Source: Myrica gale (Eukaryota > Streptophyta > Magnoliopsida > Fagales > Myricaceae). Taken from it: DNA of 64,000 nt. The position numbers and the translations under genes are program-made. Below the pieces are notes generated by a model that was given only the letters and a program-made list of their open reading frames with translations, was not told where the DNA came from and ran no database searches. Location: assembly GCA_963930655.1 (NCBI GenBank), contig OZ005609.1:23881001-23945000 (forward strand), given 5' to 3'. Numbering within the stretch: position 1 is the stretch's first letter; every line of letters begins with the position of its first letter. Shown here piece after piece: positions 33,896-47,400 of the stretch.

Positions 33896-36060
33896 ATCGC
33901 CTCTGGAAGTTCAACCGTTATATGCAAAATGCAAAGATAACAGCAAGGAGCAGTGGATAGGCTATGAGAACAACTGCCACAAGAGGAAACAGGTCACGGT
34001 GATACCCACAGTAATCTCTCAAGAAGGCAGCCACTGTCGTGGTTTCTCCAAATGCTGTCATCTCCTGGTATATGTCTCCATATTGTGAAGTAAACAGACC
34101 GTTTATTGACCAAGATGTAGGAGCCAGATAATACAACCATATCCACCACTTTGGAATTCGCTGCAAGAGTTTTCATAACAGAGGAAGAATTAGGAATGAA
34201 AAGTTACTCTAATGAAAACGTTGTTTCATACATTTTGACCACCAAAATTATGCATAATTGTGCTGAGGGGTGCCTTGACACTCTTCTAAAACCTCTCTTA
34301 TGCTCGTGTAGCGGAAATAAAACCTAGATTAATCATTGCTCGAGTAAGTAATCAAGTTATAGAGGAATTAAAAAACTGGCCTAAATCTACATAATGGGCA
34401 AGCCCTATGAAGTTCTTGACCACTGCAAAAAGAAAACAAAATGCGTTCAGAGTTTGTTTATTTCCAGATTATTTGTTTCAAAAGTCCATTAGCAGAACAG
34501 GATATTTAAATAGATTGATTTTTTCGAGATCCGAAGTTAGCCATATGCTTTAACTAACATTTACCAGGCCACTTAACAAGAGGGTTCACTGATTAGTTTT
34601 TTCTACCGTGCTGAAGTTGAAATTCAATAGGCAAGGAATTTAGTGAAAGGCAACAAGTTTTGGAGCTTCTTTTTACACAGAATAGGAGCTTACCGGTCGT
34701 GGAATCAGAAACCCTGAGAACAGATTAAACAATGGGTAGCAGGCTGAGGTAATAATTGCAGCAACCATGGGATTTGGTGTGATTGACACAAGCAGCATTC
34801 CTAGATAATTGAAGAACATCAACGAGCAGAACATGGTATAGAAATACCAGAATATCTTATGAGCTGAACCCCGATATCCAATCATCGGATATGTGATAAT
34901 CCCAAAGATAATAGCTTGGATTAACAGATAGGGGATCTCAATTGTCGCCTACAAAAATTAAGACAAATTTTTAGATACATCTTAGAAGCTCAATAATGAA
35001 TAGGGATTGTAGATTATGTGATCAATACGTGTGACAGATTGTGTAAAGTTAGTCTGCGCATAAAAGGAGGAACTTTCTAGATAAGAAACGAGATGTGCTG
35101 TTGAAGGTGATTCATGTTTCGTACAGAGTTACATGTCAATCTCTCTGCAAAGGCAAAATCAGGCATCCAAAACATTAACAGTCAAATCTATAGTTCGCTG
35201 AATTAGGTTTTCCAAGATGATTGTACCTGAGAAAGTGGAAATGCCCGCCAAGAGTACATTCTTGAGAATATTTCCCTACGCATAACAGTTCGTTCCGTTG
35301 CAATAATTGGTAATACTGATGAGCAGTTATTTATTCCCAAAAAGATCACGGTAGCATACATTGACCCAAGTACAATTAGCAAATCCTGCTGGTTATTTCT
35401 GCAAAACAGTCAAACAAAGCCAGCAGGTGGGGGGGGGGGGGCAGTAAAAGTCAGACATTGAGATCAAATATTACAGCGGAGTCTCTTATCCAGCACCTCA
35501 ACCATAAAGCATACTCACTTAGAGAATGACTAAGAAACTGACCAAAAAGTTCTTCAGACAGGACTTTTTCCTGCACTTTGTTTTTTTGTTTGGTGTGTGC
35601 ATGAGCCATATGATATAATTGTCTGATGTTAGATGGTTTGCTAGACAGTGTAATATAGAGAAGCTAGGGATGAGGCTAATCAAATTAGCTACGCACTGCT
35701 CTGTCTGAATCTGAAACTTCAGTTCAGGGACAGAACATCACTTAAAAGGTACTATGTACTCGAGCAGTTCAGCCGAATTGACATAAACTTTTTCCCACAT
35801 AAAGTAGAATATGGACACATAAGAAATAAACACTTACATTTCCTTTGCGTGTTCCAAAATAACACTCCAAATACAAAGGATGATACCAGTGTATACATGA
35901 TACGCATCAAGTTGTATGAAGGATTCCTCCAGAGGACAAGTGCTGTTTCCATAGGCAAGATTTGAATTGCCCCCAACCATTTTGTGAAAAGCTGTTTGGA
36001 AAATGCAGATCTTGTGAACCAGGAGGTGGGCTACTCAAATGCCTTACAAGCTCTTTGTTG
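33896..36060 (-). pseudogene. Broken duplicate of the ABCG/PDR gene's last four exons
   Basis: Four minus-strand exons match exons 21-24 of the full gene at 41.8-54.0 kb, in order and with the same splice sites. (a) About 36052-35836 encodes [15 protein letters not shown]... then CLWKQH; a one-base deletion near 35940 shifts the frame before LWRNPSYNL. (b) About 35402-35228 encodes NNQQDLLIVLGSMYATVIFLG... in frame but diverged. (c) About 34950-34695 encodes ATIEIPYLL...FLIPRP, intact. (d) 34159-33896 encodes the last segment ([16 protein letters not shown]...), but a TAA at 33918-33920 cuts it six codons before the usual RLNFQRR end, which is still readable after it. Both nucleotide-binding domains and the first membrane domain are absent. 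It is therefore a 3' partial tandem duplicate and cannot make a transporter. Confidence 0.88.
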
Positions 36061-36064
36061 CTCC

Positions 36065-36970
36065 TACACATTAAATTATAAGTAGCAAAGCCAACGACAT
36101 TGCCTCAGACAGGGCAAATCCTTTCCACAATCAATAGAACTAACTTATTTTTCTTTTTTTTTCAACCAAAATATTCCCAATATTCTTTTCTTCCTCTCCT
36201 AAAAACAAGTATGAAGTAATATTAGTAATTAACCCCTCCCCTCCTTTCCTTTATTTTGTCTTATTTTCTTAGTTCCTGTCTGATCTTAGTAGAATCGATC
36301 TGTTACCAAAAGATATTAGAGTCATAATCTATTACGTACCATGTTTAATTTACAAATGTGTTCCTTTCATTCTCTACAATTATTTTATGAGTCAAATGGA
36401 TGAGGGCGGAACTCAAGTCTGTAATTTAATTATAAAGTGAGCAAGATTATTAATAATAATGTTACCAAACAAAATATGCTAATGTCCAATTTCGATTTAG
36501 CAGATAAATTATAACAAAAGAATTGATTTATCGATCACACAAAAGATGTAGGATAAGGATATAGATTATTCACATAAATCGAAAAACAAAATCAAAAATT
36601 GAGTACGAAATTCCCACAATTTCTTTACGTTTACAACTAAGTTGAATCAGACATCCGATCTCGCGTGGCAACTTTTTAATCCAAATTTATTTTAAATCTG
36701 CAGTTTATTCAAACTTCCATGTTAGGAATGTTGACCATTTTCAAGGTAACAAACGTACGTCTTTTTTATATTTCTGAACTTCAACGTGGATTATATGTAT
36801 ATATCTGCGCAGAGTCTGGTGGGATTCATAAATTAAACCTTGTAATTGCATACAACATGAAGACCATATATGAGTTCTCTGCTAAAACGTATACCAAAGG
36901 TCAAAGTGGAGGTAATAGTGTCGTCAAAAACATATGCAATTGCTCAATGCTCGCAGTCCAGTGTGAACAA
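36065..36970. other. Intergenic, no further ABCG exons
   Basis: I looked for exons 1-20 of the duplicate here and saw none. The sequence is AT-rich; the 106-codon open frame at 36719-37039 has no recognisable content. Confidence 0.5.
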
Positions 36971-36979
36971 ACCGTTTTA

Positions 36980-38000
36980 GACCCAAATAACCTAGAGGGG
37001 GGGGTGAATAGGTATTTTAAAAATAAATGCAGAATTTAAAGTGATAAATGAAACACAACAAAGATTCTAAAAACCTATACACAGATCTGAAATTTTGCAC
37101 AAAATTATAAGAACAATGATTATTGATGAAGCAATCACTTAGAAATCTAAAGCTGTAATATTTATGATCACAGTCAGTGAACTAGTTCAAACTACAAACT
37201 GCAGAAGTAATGTATATAATGACAGACAGTAAACCAGATCAAACTCCAGCAGCAAACTACACAATGCAGAAAAACTTATATTCAAAATATCTTAACTATC
37301 ACAAATAAAGAACAATAGAATATATTCTACCAATTATACACAAGATCCAGATCTGATTATTACCTGAACTCTTCTTGCAAAGTATTCTAGAAATCGTATG
37401 ATATTGAATCTTGAATAACTTTTAAACAAGAAACGTTAGATAGCAATAACAGATATGAATCAACAGATAAAGAACGAAAAATCAAACTCACAACACAGAA
37501 ATTTGATGACGAAGAGAAACCCCCAAATAGAAACTATCTATTTGAGAGAAAAACTCTCCGGGACCTCGTCCAGAACGGAATTTTCTCTATGGTCAGCCTC
37601 GGTTACACTGTGATCTATAGATCTAACCTATCCCGTTAATCTATAACACAATATACCTTACTCGAGATTACCTATCTCGAATCTGCCTTCGCAGGGGACG
37701 AAACGACCTTCAATCCCAGCTGAACCACGTTGATCCTTGTAGCTATCCACTTGAATCTCTCAAGCCCTACAATCCGTTCATGAGCATCCGACAGTGGTGA
37801 GATGAAATCCTCAAAAACCTTTTGAGGAGGGGTGACCGAACAACAGGGGATTTGACTCTAAATCCCTCTAGAAACTCAAATCTGGGCGTCACTCTTTGAG
37901 ATCTGAAGACGAAATGGACAGATCTGAAAACACTTTGCAGTTAGGGTTCTTGGATGAATCTTGGAGAGCTCTTCCAAAAAAGATAGATTTTCGGTAAGGA
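36980..38000 (+). repeat. LTR-retrotransposon-like repeat (related to 13715-14530)
   Basis: The landmark 'cctagaggggggggtgaata' is followed by an AT-rich part and then 'aatttgatgacgaagagaaacc', as at 13.7 kb. A direct repeat or protein to define the element was not found. Confidence 0.4.
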
Positions 38001-38858
38001 GGCCAGGTACGGACTGCCTCTCTTATTTCTCCTTTGTTTTGCACGACGTCGTGCTCTCCTCCTTTTAGTTTCACACGTGGAGCGCTGCTCTTTCCGCACT
38101 TCAGGTAAAAAAGGCATGCCAATCAAAATGGTCCTTCACAGTGTCAAGAAGAAAAGAACAATTTGGCAACGGGGAAGACACAGGACAGCATATGCAGCAA
38201 CTTCTTGTGCTCTGATAAAAAGATAGCTGGTGGATGTGAGATTCATTAAAGAAATACTACGTAATTGCAAGACTCAAGGGTGGATGGAAACAACAATCGG
38301 TCAATTGTTAAGACAGTTTTTAATCATATATAGTCGTCTCATTTTATCATTGTGATAAAGAGGCGTGCAGATCTGCCGGGTTAGGTCCAGCTTTTTTTTT
38401 TCTATAATGTTTCCCCTTATAGACGGTAGTAGGTTTTTGTTCGCGATAGTACACTGTACATATATACACATATAAGGTGGAGGGGTTACGGGACTAAATG
38501 GTGGGGGAGAGTGGTGTTGTAGAGGTGAGCATCACTATATATAGGTTTGAGCCCAATTATGTTATATTAAATTTGAGTCATTTCTAGACTCATAATAAAG
38601 CCTTCTCGTCAAAAACAGTCTACACAGAGGTATTTTGATTTATGCATACCGCATACAGTTTGAGTCTTTGAGTTCCATTTTCAAACAGTATTACTTTGTA
38701 TAGTGCTGATCTCTCTCTCACTCATTGCAGCATTTGTACCTACTATATTGTCCGTCATTCTTATTTATCTTCAGATCATTCACTGAAGTGCCCCGCGATT
38801 TTCATCTAAATACCCATTTAAGTAGGTGGTACAGACTACAGTTAGCGTAGAAAAAAAA
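38001..38858. other. Intergenic, nothing recognised
   Basis: Noncoding with a T run near 38391 and an A run at 38851-38858. Confidence 0.4.
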
Positions 38859-38985
38859 GTATATGTGGAACATGTCTAGTTGATGTCTTTCTTTATTAGA
38901 ATCATGAGATATTTCTTTCTTCGTGCATTTATAATCGATTGATTTAGTTTCTTGGACTGTGTCAAGGGTATATGTGGAACATGTC
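38859..38985 (+). repeat. 18-bp direct repeats 109 bp apart
   Basis: GTATATGTGGAACATGTC occurs at 38859-38876 and 38968-38985. They bound a 91-bp segment. The second copy leads into the LINE fragment. Confidence 0.8.
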
Positions 38986-39355
38986 CATGTATGGATCCTT
39001 TGGTTGGGGAAGCTTGTGCATTAGAGGAGGCTTTCCATTTGGTTCATGATAAGGGATGGCGTTTTGTAATTTTTGAGAGTGACTCTCTGACCCTCTGTAA
39101 GGAGGTTTTGGCTGAGACAACACCTAGTCCAGCTATCGAGCATGTGGTTCTCAGGTTGAGGAGGGAGTTGACTCAATTCAAAGAGTGGCGGATTGTGTGG
39201 GTTCCGCGTCGTTGTAATATTCTAGCCCATAAGCTTGCCAAGTGGGCGGCTTCTTCTGGGTCGTTAGGTTCGTTTTCCTTTGATGACATTCCTGAGCATA
39301 TCCGGGATTGTGATATGTTTTAATGGTTTAAGCTTAATTATCAAAAAAAAAAAAA
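38985..39355 (+). mobile_element. LINE 3' fragment (RNase H domain) with poly(A)
   Basis: The plus frame to 39323 encodes the C-terminal RNase H-like domain of a plant LINE: GEACALEEAFHLV, FESDSLTLCKEV, WRIVWVPRRCNILAHKLAKW. After the stop and a ~20-base trailer comes a 13-A tail at 39343-39355. A target-site duplication was not identified, so the 5' end is approximate. Confidence 0.85.
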
Positions 39356-39629
39356 CTATCCACACATTTGTAACTCATTTTTAGACCCCCCCCCCGAATT
39401 GAAGCTTGATAAGTAGGTCCCTTTTTCGGTTAGGTCTCCCTAAGATTTACCTCATGCTTCGCCCTTCACAATTTGCTCCTTCCTCTCTCTGAAGTATCTT
39501 TTCCCGATCTTACAAACCTTATTTGGATGGTCTTGAACATTTTCAACCCCAAAAATTAGTTCGAGAGGTGAGATTTCCTCTCATACTTATAAACTAGTCA
39601 TCAACCCCTTCCACAACGAATGTGAGATT

Positions 39630-39741
39630 AATCCTAACAATTTTTTCTCACACATCAGGCTCTAGGTTGGAAAGGAAACAATTTGTTTCCCTCTTGGACT
39701 GTTAATCCTAACAATTTTTTCTCACACATCAGGCTCTTAGG
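39630..39741 (+). repeat. Tandem duplication with 76-bp period
   Basis: 'ttaatcctaacaatttt' followed by 'ttctcacacatcaggctct' occurs at about 39630-39665 and again at about 39706-39741. Confidence 0.8.
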
Positions 39742-40397
39742 CTCCGATACTATTGTTAGAGGATCTTGAGTCCAACTATGCTATATTAACCAACCGCACT
39801 TATGATCACTTATTTTCAAACTCAACATACCCTCTCACACGGGCATATTCAACAAGTGGCTCCCAAGATAGTATATAAACTTTTACTTCTTCAAACACGA
39901 GAGTGGTTGCGTAGTTAGTTATTTGGGTCTGAAAATAATCATAAGGGTCTTATGGGATTGTGGAGAAAGTCCAAGTTCTCATGTGAGCAGCTACAATGCA
40001 ATTTGAACATTCTGCAACAAGTGCAAATTCATATAATTACGCTTAGGAGTAGCTACATTAACCACTCATTTCTTTAAAAATTCTTTTTTGTTTAGAAAAA
40101 AGACAAGATACCGACCTTCTCAGTCTTTGGTAGCTGTGCAGTTTATGATTTGTACAACTACATGAGTGAGAGGAAGGTAGAGGGTCTTGGTTGTTCGGGC
40201 CATTCTTGTGGTGCTAATAGACAAACCTTTGTCACAAAATGAGTGTTTTTTAAGTTAATTTTAAGAGTATTTGTCCCGAAAGTAATTAATTGACTTAAAA
40301 GGTTGTGAAAAACTCGGACCACTTTTTAAACTTGCATATATGCATCCACTCCTTCCTTCAAAGACAAATTTGACTTGATGCATGACCTAAGTTTCAA

Positions 40398-40660
40398 TCT
40401 ACAAAACAAGAACAATGATTAAGCTCCACAAAAGTATTTGAATTTAGTATATATTCCACTAACACTGGTAAATTCATTTCTCCTGAACAAGAACCAGCTT
40501 TCCAAAAGGCAAAAATGGATTAACTCTATTTACTCTACAAAACAAGAACAATGATTAAGCTACACAAAACGCAATTGAATTAAGTATTCCACTAACACTA
40601 GTAAATTCATTGCTTCTGAGCAAGAACCAGCTTTCCAAAAGTCAAAAATGGGTTAGCTCA
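40398..40660 (+). repeat. Tandem duplication with ~136-bp period
   Basis: 'tctacaaaacaagaacaatg' starts both units (40398 and 40534), and both end with 'gaaccagctttccaaaag' and a 'tggattaactc/tgggttagctc' word. Confidence 0.8.
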
Positions 40661-41092
40661 AATATTATTTTATTTTTCATTTTCTTGTTTGTCCTTTTTC
40701 CCTTTCTTGCTCCCTGCCCTTTTACATCATATTATGATAAATAAATATGTATTGGTCGCTTGATTATATATTTTATGTTTATTTGATCTCTTAATTATGT
40801 TAAGAATTCAATTTATTAATTATAAATGATTATAAAAAAATACAAAATAAGTCAACTGTCAAAAACATATTTGAGATAATAACTTGAATACTCAAAATTA
40901 GAATACAGATATTAATTTATTTGAAACTCTTTTACCATACGGGAAAGGAGGCTAGCTAAGATCAATTTGCTATCTGATTGCCAAACAAAAATTGAGCAAA
41001 AAAATAAAAGGAACAAAATAGAGGGATCAAATTAATGGAGATCAAAAAGTGTGTATGGGCACAAACATAGCATCTCAGCTTACAGCTGTTCG

Positions 41093-41131
41093 CACTAGTG
41101 GTGGCCGATTTAATCGGCACCGCCACTAGTG
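41093..41131. repeat. 39-nt imperfect hairpin
   Basis: CACTAGTGGTGGCCGAT and the downstream ATCGGCACCGCCACTAGTG are inverted copies separated by only two or three bases, with about two mismatches. Confidence 0.7.
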
Positions 41132-41261
41132 TCACTACCGAAGGGGACGACCGCCCAATGGCAGTAGCTGAAGCAATTCCCATTTTCGCCGTGGAACTGG
41201 GAATTAAGCAGTAGTAGTTGAACTGCTCCTTGTTGTGCCTGTAGATAGTTCCACCGCTGGT

Positions 41262-41480
41262 GTTTTATTATTATTATTATTATTATTTTAATTAAAATCT
41301 TAAAAGTTTGGACCTGATTAAAAATTTTTTAAAATAATCTCTCTCACTCATCAAATTATTCTTTTTATTAGAATATTTATTCTCTTTCTTCACTTTTGCA
41401 CCAACTCCTATAAACTATCTTCACTTTTTCATTAACTCTCATATCCCAAAATTTTAACAATCAAACACCACTTTTCGTGG
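41262..41480. repeat. MITE-like element with TGGTGTTT ends
   Basis: TGGTGTTTTATTATT at the left and AATCAAACACCA at the right are inverted. The core is AT-rich and noncoding and starts with an (ATT)n run. Confidence 0.5.
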
Positions 41481-41759
41481 TTGTGGTTGGGGAAGGAACC
41501 ACCCGGATTCCACCACTACCCAACCCCACTGAGGCTTGTTATTTCTATTTGATGATGGCATGACAAGGCGGTTCATGCACTTTCCTTAATGCTTCTTGCT
41601 ATTGGTTGTAATATATAAAATGACATAGAGATTAATTTCTTCATCTTGATCAATTTATAGAAGGATCTTACTAAAGAGGGCAAATTCCTTTACAAGCAAA
41701 TTAGGGTAGCAGTTTCCTGCATAATTATTGACTTCAGTCCTCTATTGAGCCCGACAGGT

Positions 41760-44424
41760 TTACCTACGCTGGAAGTTTAGCCGTCCCACAAAATATGCGA
41801 ACAAAGTAGCAAAAACAACGGGGAAGGCAATGAGAACAGTAGCCACAAGAGGTAATTGATTATGGTGGAAGCCAAAGTAATCTCTTATGAAGGCAGCGAC
41901 TGTTTGGGTTTCTCCAAATACCACGATCTTCGTATTTATATCTCCATATTGAGAAGTAAGCAAACCATTCAGAGACCAAGATGTAGGAATCAGATAATAC
42001 AGCCAGATCCACCATTTTGGAATTTGCTGCAAGAGTAATGCAACCCCGTCAAGTCCAAATGTTATATATATATTCATCGTTTTACCACTCACACAAACTG
42101 ATCTATATGCCATAAGAGGAGGTCTGAGCACTAGAGCAACTTACCGGTTGAGGTATCAGAAAACCAGAAAACAGGTTAAACATTGTGTAGAAGACGGAGG
42201 ACAAAATTGCAGCTACCATGAAGTTTGGTGTCACCGACACGAGTACCATTCCCATATAGTTGAAGTAGAGCAATGAACAAAATATGGAATAGAAGTACCA
42301 GAAAACCTTATACGCTGATCCATAATATCCAATCATAGGATATGTGATTATCACAAAGATAGCAGTTTCAGTGAACAGATAAGGAACTTCCACCAGCACC
42401 TACAAGATCAGTACCCACAACTATATAAGCATAAACACTGGGCTAAACAAGAGACTTGAGACTTTCAATCAAACCTTTACATTCCTTTTAGCTCTCCCCT
42501 AAACCGGATGGTGATTGTACGCAGTAGACCTAAGTAGTAGAAAATTATACCTGTGCAAGTGCATAAGCCCATGAAGAGTACATCCCTGCAAATCTCTCCC
42601 GGTACATGACTGTTCTCTCTGTTGCTACATATGGCAGAACTGTTGAGCAGTTATTTATGCCCAAGAATATCACCGCAGCATACATCGAACCAAATATGTT
42701 GAACAAGTTCTGCTGATTATTTCTAAGAGCATCCAGACGAAAGAAAAAACAGATTACCTTAAGCAAATGAGAGAGCCCACTCAATTTTGGTAAAGGGAAA
42801 TAAGAATAGTACTATTTTCTCATGTACTTACACAATTTTGGGTAGATAAGTGGAAACTTAAAAAAGAATTAAGACTTACAACTTTTTCCCATGGTTCCAA
42901 TACAGTGCCCCACAGATTAAAGCAGATACAGTTGCGAATAGAACACGAGTCAAGTTATACGATGGATTCCTCCAATATGCCAAATGCTGTTTCCATAGGC
43001 AAGACTTGACTTGTCCCAAACCATTTCGTGAAAAGCGGGTAGGAAAATGCAGATCTTTGGAACCAGGAAGTGGACTACTCAACTGCCTTATAAGCTCTTT
43101 GTTGTTCCTGCAAAAAGAAAACAGTACAACCTTGATACCTAACAACCAGCATATGCACAGATGCATCATGCATACACGGACATATGGACAGAGAGAGGGG
43201 GGACAGAGAAAGGGCGAGTGGACTCTTTATAAACACCAACACATTCGAAAATCAATAATTGAATGAACAACTTTGAAACATTATTTCTTTGATATGCATG
43301 ATTTATAAACGAATATGTGTTGAGCCTCATGTTCGGTGGGTGCACTGAGAAGGGTTCATATATGTAGTTAAGTCCGATGTTAGTTGTCCTACTAGGTGAA
43401 TGTGAGCTTAATAAGTCGTTCTAGGGGATTTCAAATTTAACCTTCCCTGGTACCTTTGGAATCCAACAAATACGTAATAAGCATTCTCTTGAGTCCTGAA
43501 AAGTACCTAATATTGGAATAGATATGCCAAGGTTTTGGAAATGGAGAAGGCGTTGTTATACAAATTCAACATTTCTCTTATAAACCTTGATCCCTTTTTG
43601 TCTGAGTTCTTATATCCTTAATCAACAGATAGAACAGATTGCAATGTAGTATGGGAAAAAGTGATTTTTTGCTGTTTAAGATAACTCTAAAATCTGGTGA
43701 AATTCCCACTTTCTAAGTTCTAAGTGGTCCCATTCAGTAAAAAATCCCTTTAAGGTCACCGAACATTAGGGACTCACATAGAAAATGGAAAGTCAGCCGT
43801 GACATTAGGCCTTTTTTTTCCTTGCTTTTAAAATATGCGAACTAAAGAGTTTCAGTATCTTGAACTTATCATCTGACATCCAGGATAAGCCAGGGTAGAG
43901 ATTATGCAGCATTAAAGTTACTTGTTCGGAATAGCAACTAATATTTGACATTATACAACATCACAACCAATGACGGTTGAAATTGAACAGAGCAACTCAC
44001 TCATATAAAGTAGACTCCCTGTATTTCTGGGCAAAATCTACACCAAGTTCAGCTTCTGCAGATGGAGACGTGATCTCTAACATCCATGTCGAAGGATTAT
44101 AATTATCTCTAATCTTTGGAATCCCAGGAATACCCTGTCAGAAGAAATGTCGAAGTGTCAATTTAACTTCTTCAAGCTAGTGATTATTACTATACAGGCA
44201 TGAAAGCACAAAAAAACAATAAATTATTGTTACACCACGCTCACCTCAAAATATTCTATAACCCTTCGTGAATGCTGTCCCAACGGTCCAGAGTATATTA
44301 TAGAACCACCAGTTTTTAGAAGAATTAACTGAGAAAGAAAAAAACAGCCATGCAATAAATAGATCTTTAATATCCAACATCGAGACAATGGTTTCCTGTC
44401 CAATGCCACTTCTCATATTATTAC

Positions 44425-44479
<55 letters not shown>

Positions 44480-47400
44480 ATCTTGAGTAGCTAGCCCTGA
44501 ATCAGCTAACGAAATTATAATCTGGTTGCAACATATCAGAGTATGTTTTCTCCATTGCAACCAAAGTCAAGTCTCCAGGCTTTGGCTTTGTCTCTTCAGT
44601 AGTCATAAAATGTACTACTCAGTTCAACACCAGTTATAGGATCAATCAAAGAGCTTCTTTGTTTCACAAGTAAATCCCGCTAACGATATTGCCATCAAAA
44701 TAGAGATTGTTGTTTTACCTCATCAAATGTTTCAAATATGTGAATACTAGGTTGGTGGACTGTACAAACAATTGTTCGTCCAGTATCAACTACATTCTTC
44801 ACTGCTCGCATAACAATTGCAGCTGCTCTTGCATCCAAACCCGTTGTTGGCTCATCCATGAAAATAATAGAGGGGTTAGCAACAAGCTCCACAGCTATTG
44901 TAAGTCTCTTGCGCTGCTCAGTTGACAGGCCAGTAACCCCTGGTATGCCTACTAAGGCATCCTTTATTTCATCAAGCTCAATTGTCTTCAGGACTTCACG
45001 CACGAATTCCTGCAAGATATGCCGCAGCGGCTTCCACAAACTATTATCTGAACAACCTATATAAAACCTAACAGTTAACTTAATAGCAGTACACTCACTT
45101 ACAGCTTTAGTTTTTGAGTCTATTTCAGCAGACAAACGCAGCCAAGCAGAAAAGATGACTGATTCTTCCACGGTGATTTGAGGAGAATGTATATCTGTTT
45201 GCTCACAGTAACCAGAAATCCTAGCAAACGTTTCTTGAACCTTGAGATACCCTCCAATTTTTATTTGCCCTTCAATATAGCCACTGGTCTTTCTTCCTGA
45301 CAGAACATCAAGAAGAGTTGTTTTCCCAGCTCCACTGACACCCATCAATGCTGTTAAAATACCAGGCCTCAATGCACCCGTAATATCAGAAAGAAGTTGG
45401 AGTTTTCTGTTGGTGAATCCCCGTTCTCTCATTTCCTGGTAGCCAAAAAGGAAAAAAGAGAAAGAAGTTACGGGAACGTATATACTTTAAAGTAAATGGT
45501 TATCCATCCAGCAACCACCAGAACCTTATACGAAGTTGAGTGTGATTACCAAGGGAGTGTCCACGTAGTATTGAACATCTTGAAACACTACTGTTAAGGG
45601 TGTAAAAGGTAAGACCATTCTGCCTGGTAAAAGGGACAAGACATTCATTGAAAGTGGGAGAAACATATAAACTGAGAGAAGTAAAAGTCTGAAGCACAAT
45701 CAGAAGAAACTTGATCTAACCTTCCTTTGGTTCTGTATTTGAGTGTGGAGGAGAATTTCCAGATTCCTCATCCACATGGTCACCATTATACGAATCTTCA
45801 CTTCCCAGTGTCTTGGAAAGCTTTTCATGTGAGATAATAACACGAGATGATCCAGGAGCTGGATGTTAAATAAATGAAGATGAATCAGCATCCATTGCTG
45901 CATTTGCTTTTTTCAAGATGAAATGTACTGAATACCAAATAACTTACACTTCAAGAAAGTTAAGGCCAAGATGTATCCGATGTTGAAAAGTATTCCAAAG
46001 CCAAATAAGGCACCCAGTGATATCCAATAAAGATATCCATCATAGTTCAGTCCACGGCTTTCAAGAATTTCTCTCCCTATTGTGGTGTTTGTGGATAACA
46101 TCTACAAATACGAAAGGAATACAAACTTAGATGGCAAGGCTGTTTATTTACTCTGATGTTTAATGTCATGGTTGATTAACAGAACTGGAAAACCATTAGC
46201 AGATGAATAACAAGCAGTATTGGAGTATAGGTGATAATCCACATTTCATTACATAGCACCTACAATGAGCACCAAATTATTTAATCTACGAGGTATGGTT
46301 AAAATCTAAACGGTCGCTACTTTTATGCAGAAAGTGTGAATCAAGCTGAGAATTATAACTTCAGATAAGATTTATTAAGCAAGAAACTTTGTGATCAAGA
46401 AGCAACATATTGATCCAAGGTGGCTGTCAAGGAGTGATATTGGAAGGTGTAAGCAGAAAAAAAAAAGGAATCTAGAATTGACAGTTGTAGATTAGGCAAT
46501 GTCAGTTAAGCACCAATTGCAGAATTATAATTTACTTGCTAGAACTTGAAACATTAAGAAACGCAAAAAGGGCTGTATGGAGTTAGTGCGGAAGGATTTG
46601 AACTTGCATAATCTCCAAAAACTTTTTTATGATGATCAAAGTCAGAAGTAGGTTGATGGAGATAGGAAACAATGATTTGGACTTCCATAGTCTTAATAAA
46701 AGATTTGGCCAGTCACCTTGGTATGTTGTAATGCTATAGTTATGGTGCTGTTAAGAAGTTCAGATTGAACTTGGACCATGAGACAGAAATAAAAACAAAA
46801 AGAATAAGCATGGGCAGTGACTGAAACCCTGTCTGATTGATTTTCAGTGTCCATCTCTTTCAAGGGGTCATAAAATCAGTTGGACTGTCCCTTGCTAGTG
46901 GAGTAGTTGTATCATCATAAAATTGAATTTGTTGATCTTCTTTTTGAACGCTACTTTACTCTGCCTCCAGTGCAGGAACTGATAATTCATGCCATGAGAG
47001 ACTCACCTTTTGCCATCTTGGGGCTAGAAACTCGTTCAAAGAAAGGCCCATCTCTCCATAACTAAGGGGAGAAACCCAGAAACCCCACCTCACCCAAACA
47101 GGCATAGAAGCTGCAATCAGCATTATTGCTCAGTAAGCCCTTTCAATTGACAATCATAGAAGGAGACTTGTTAAAAGAATTATAATCTTACATTTCTCAA
47201 TAATGAAGCCTCCGAATAATAGTAGAAATACTATTGCAAAAGTAGCAGCTGTCAAGGAAGTATTATTAGTCTGGAAGACTGAGGCCAGGAACCGGAACAA
47301 CGACAATGAAGATAAGTGCACCGCAAAAAGTAGAACAAAGTGGCGGAAGAACCTAAAACCACAGCAAATATTTACACAGTCACAACTAACAGAATCTGAC

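Larger units (their letters stand above)
39356..41090. other. Intergenic with local tandem duplications
   Basis: No gene seen. Two small tandem duplications are listed separately. Confidence 0.5.

Noticed and set aside
36719..37039. 106-codon plus-strand frame
   Set aside because: No domain, no homology recognised, unremarkable codon pattern, and it runs into an LTR-like repeat.
44245..44328. Apparent frameshift in ABCG exon 19
   Set aside because: On re-reading the bases the exon is 84 nt and in phase; the shift was a counting slip.
44246..44560. Minus frame with a poly-Asn run
   Set aside because: Created by the (ATT)n microsatellite in an ABCG intron.
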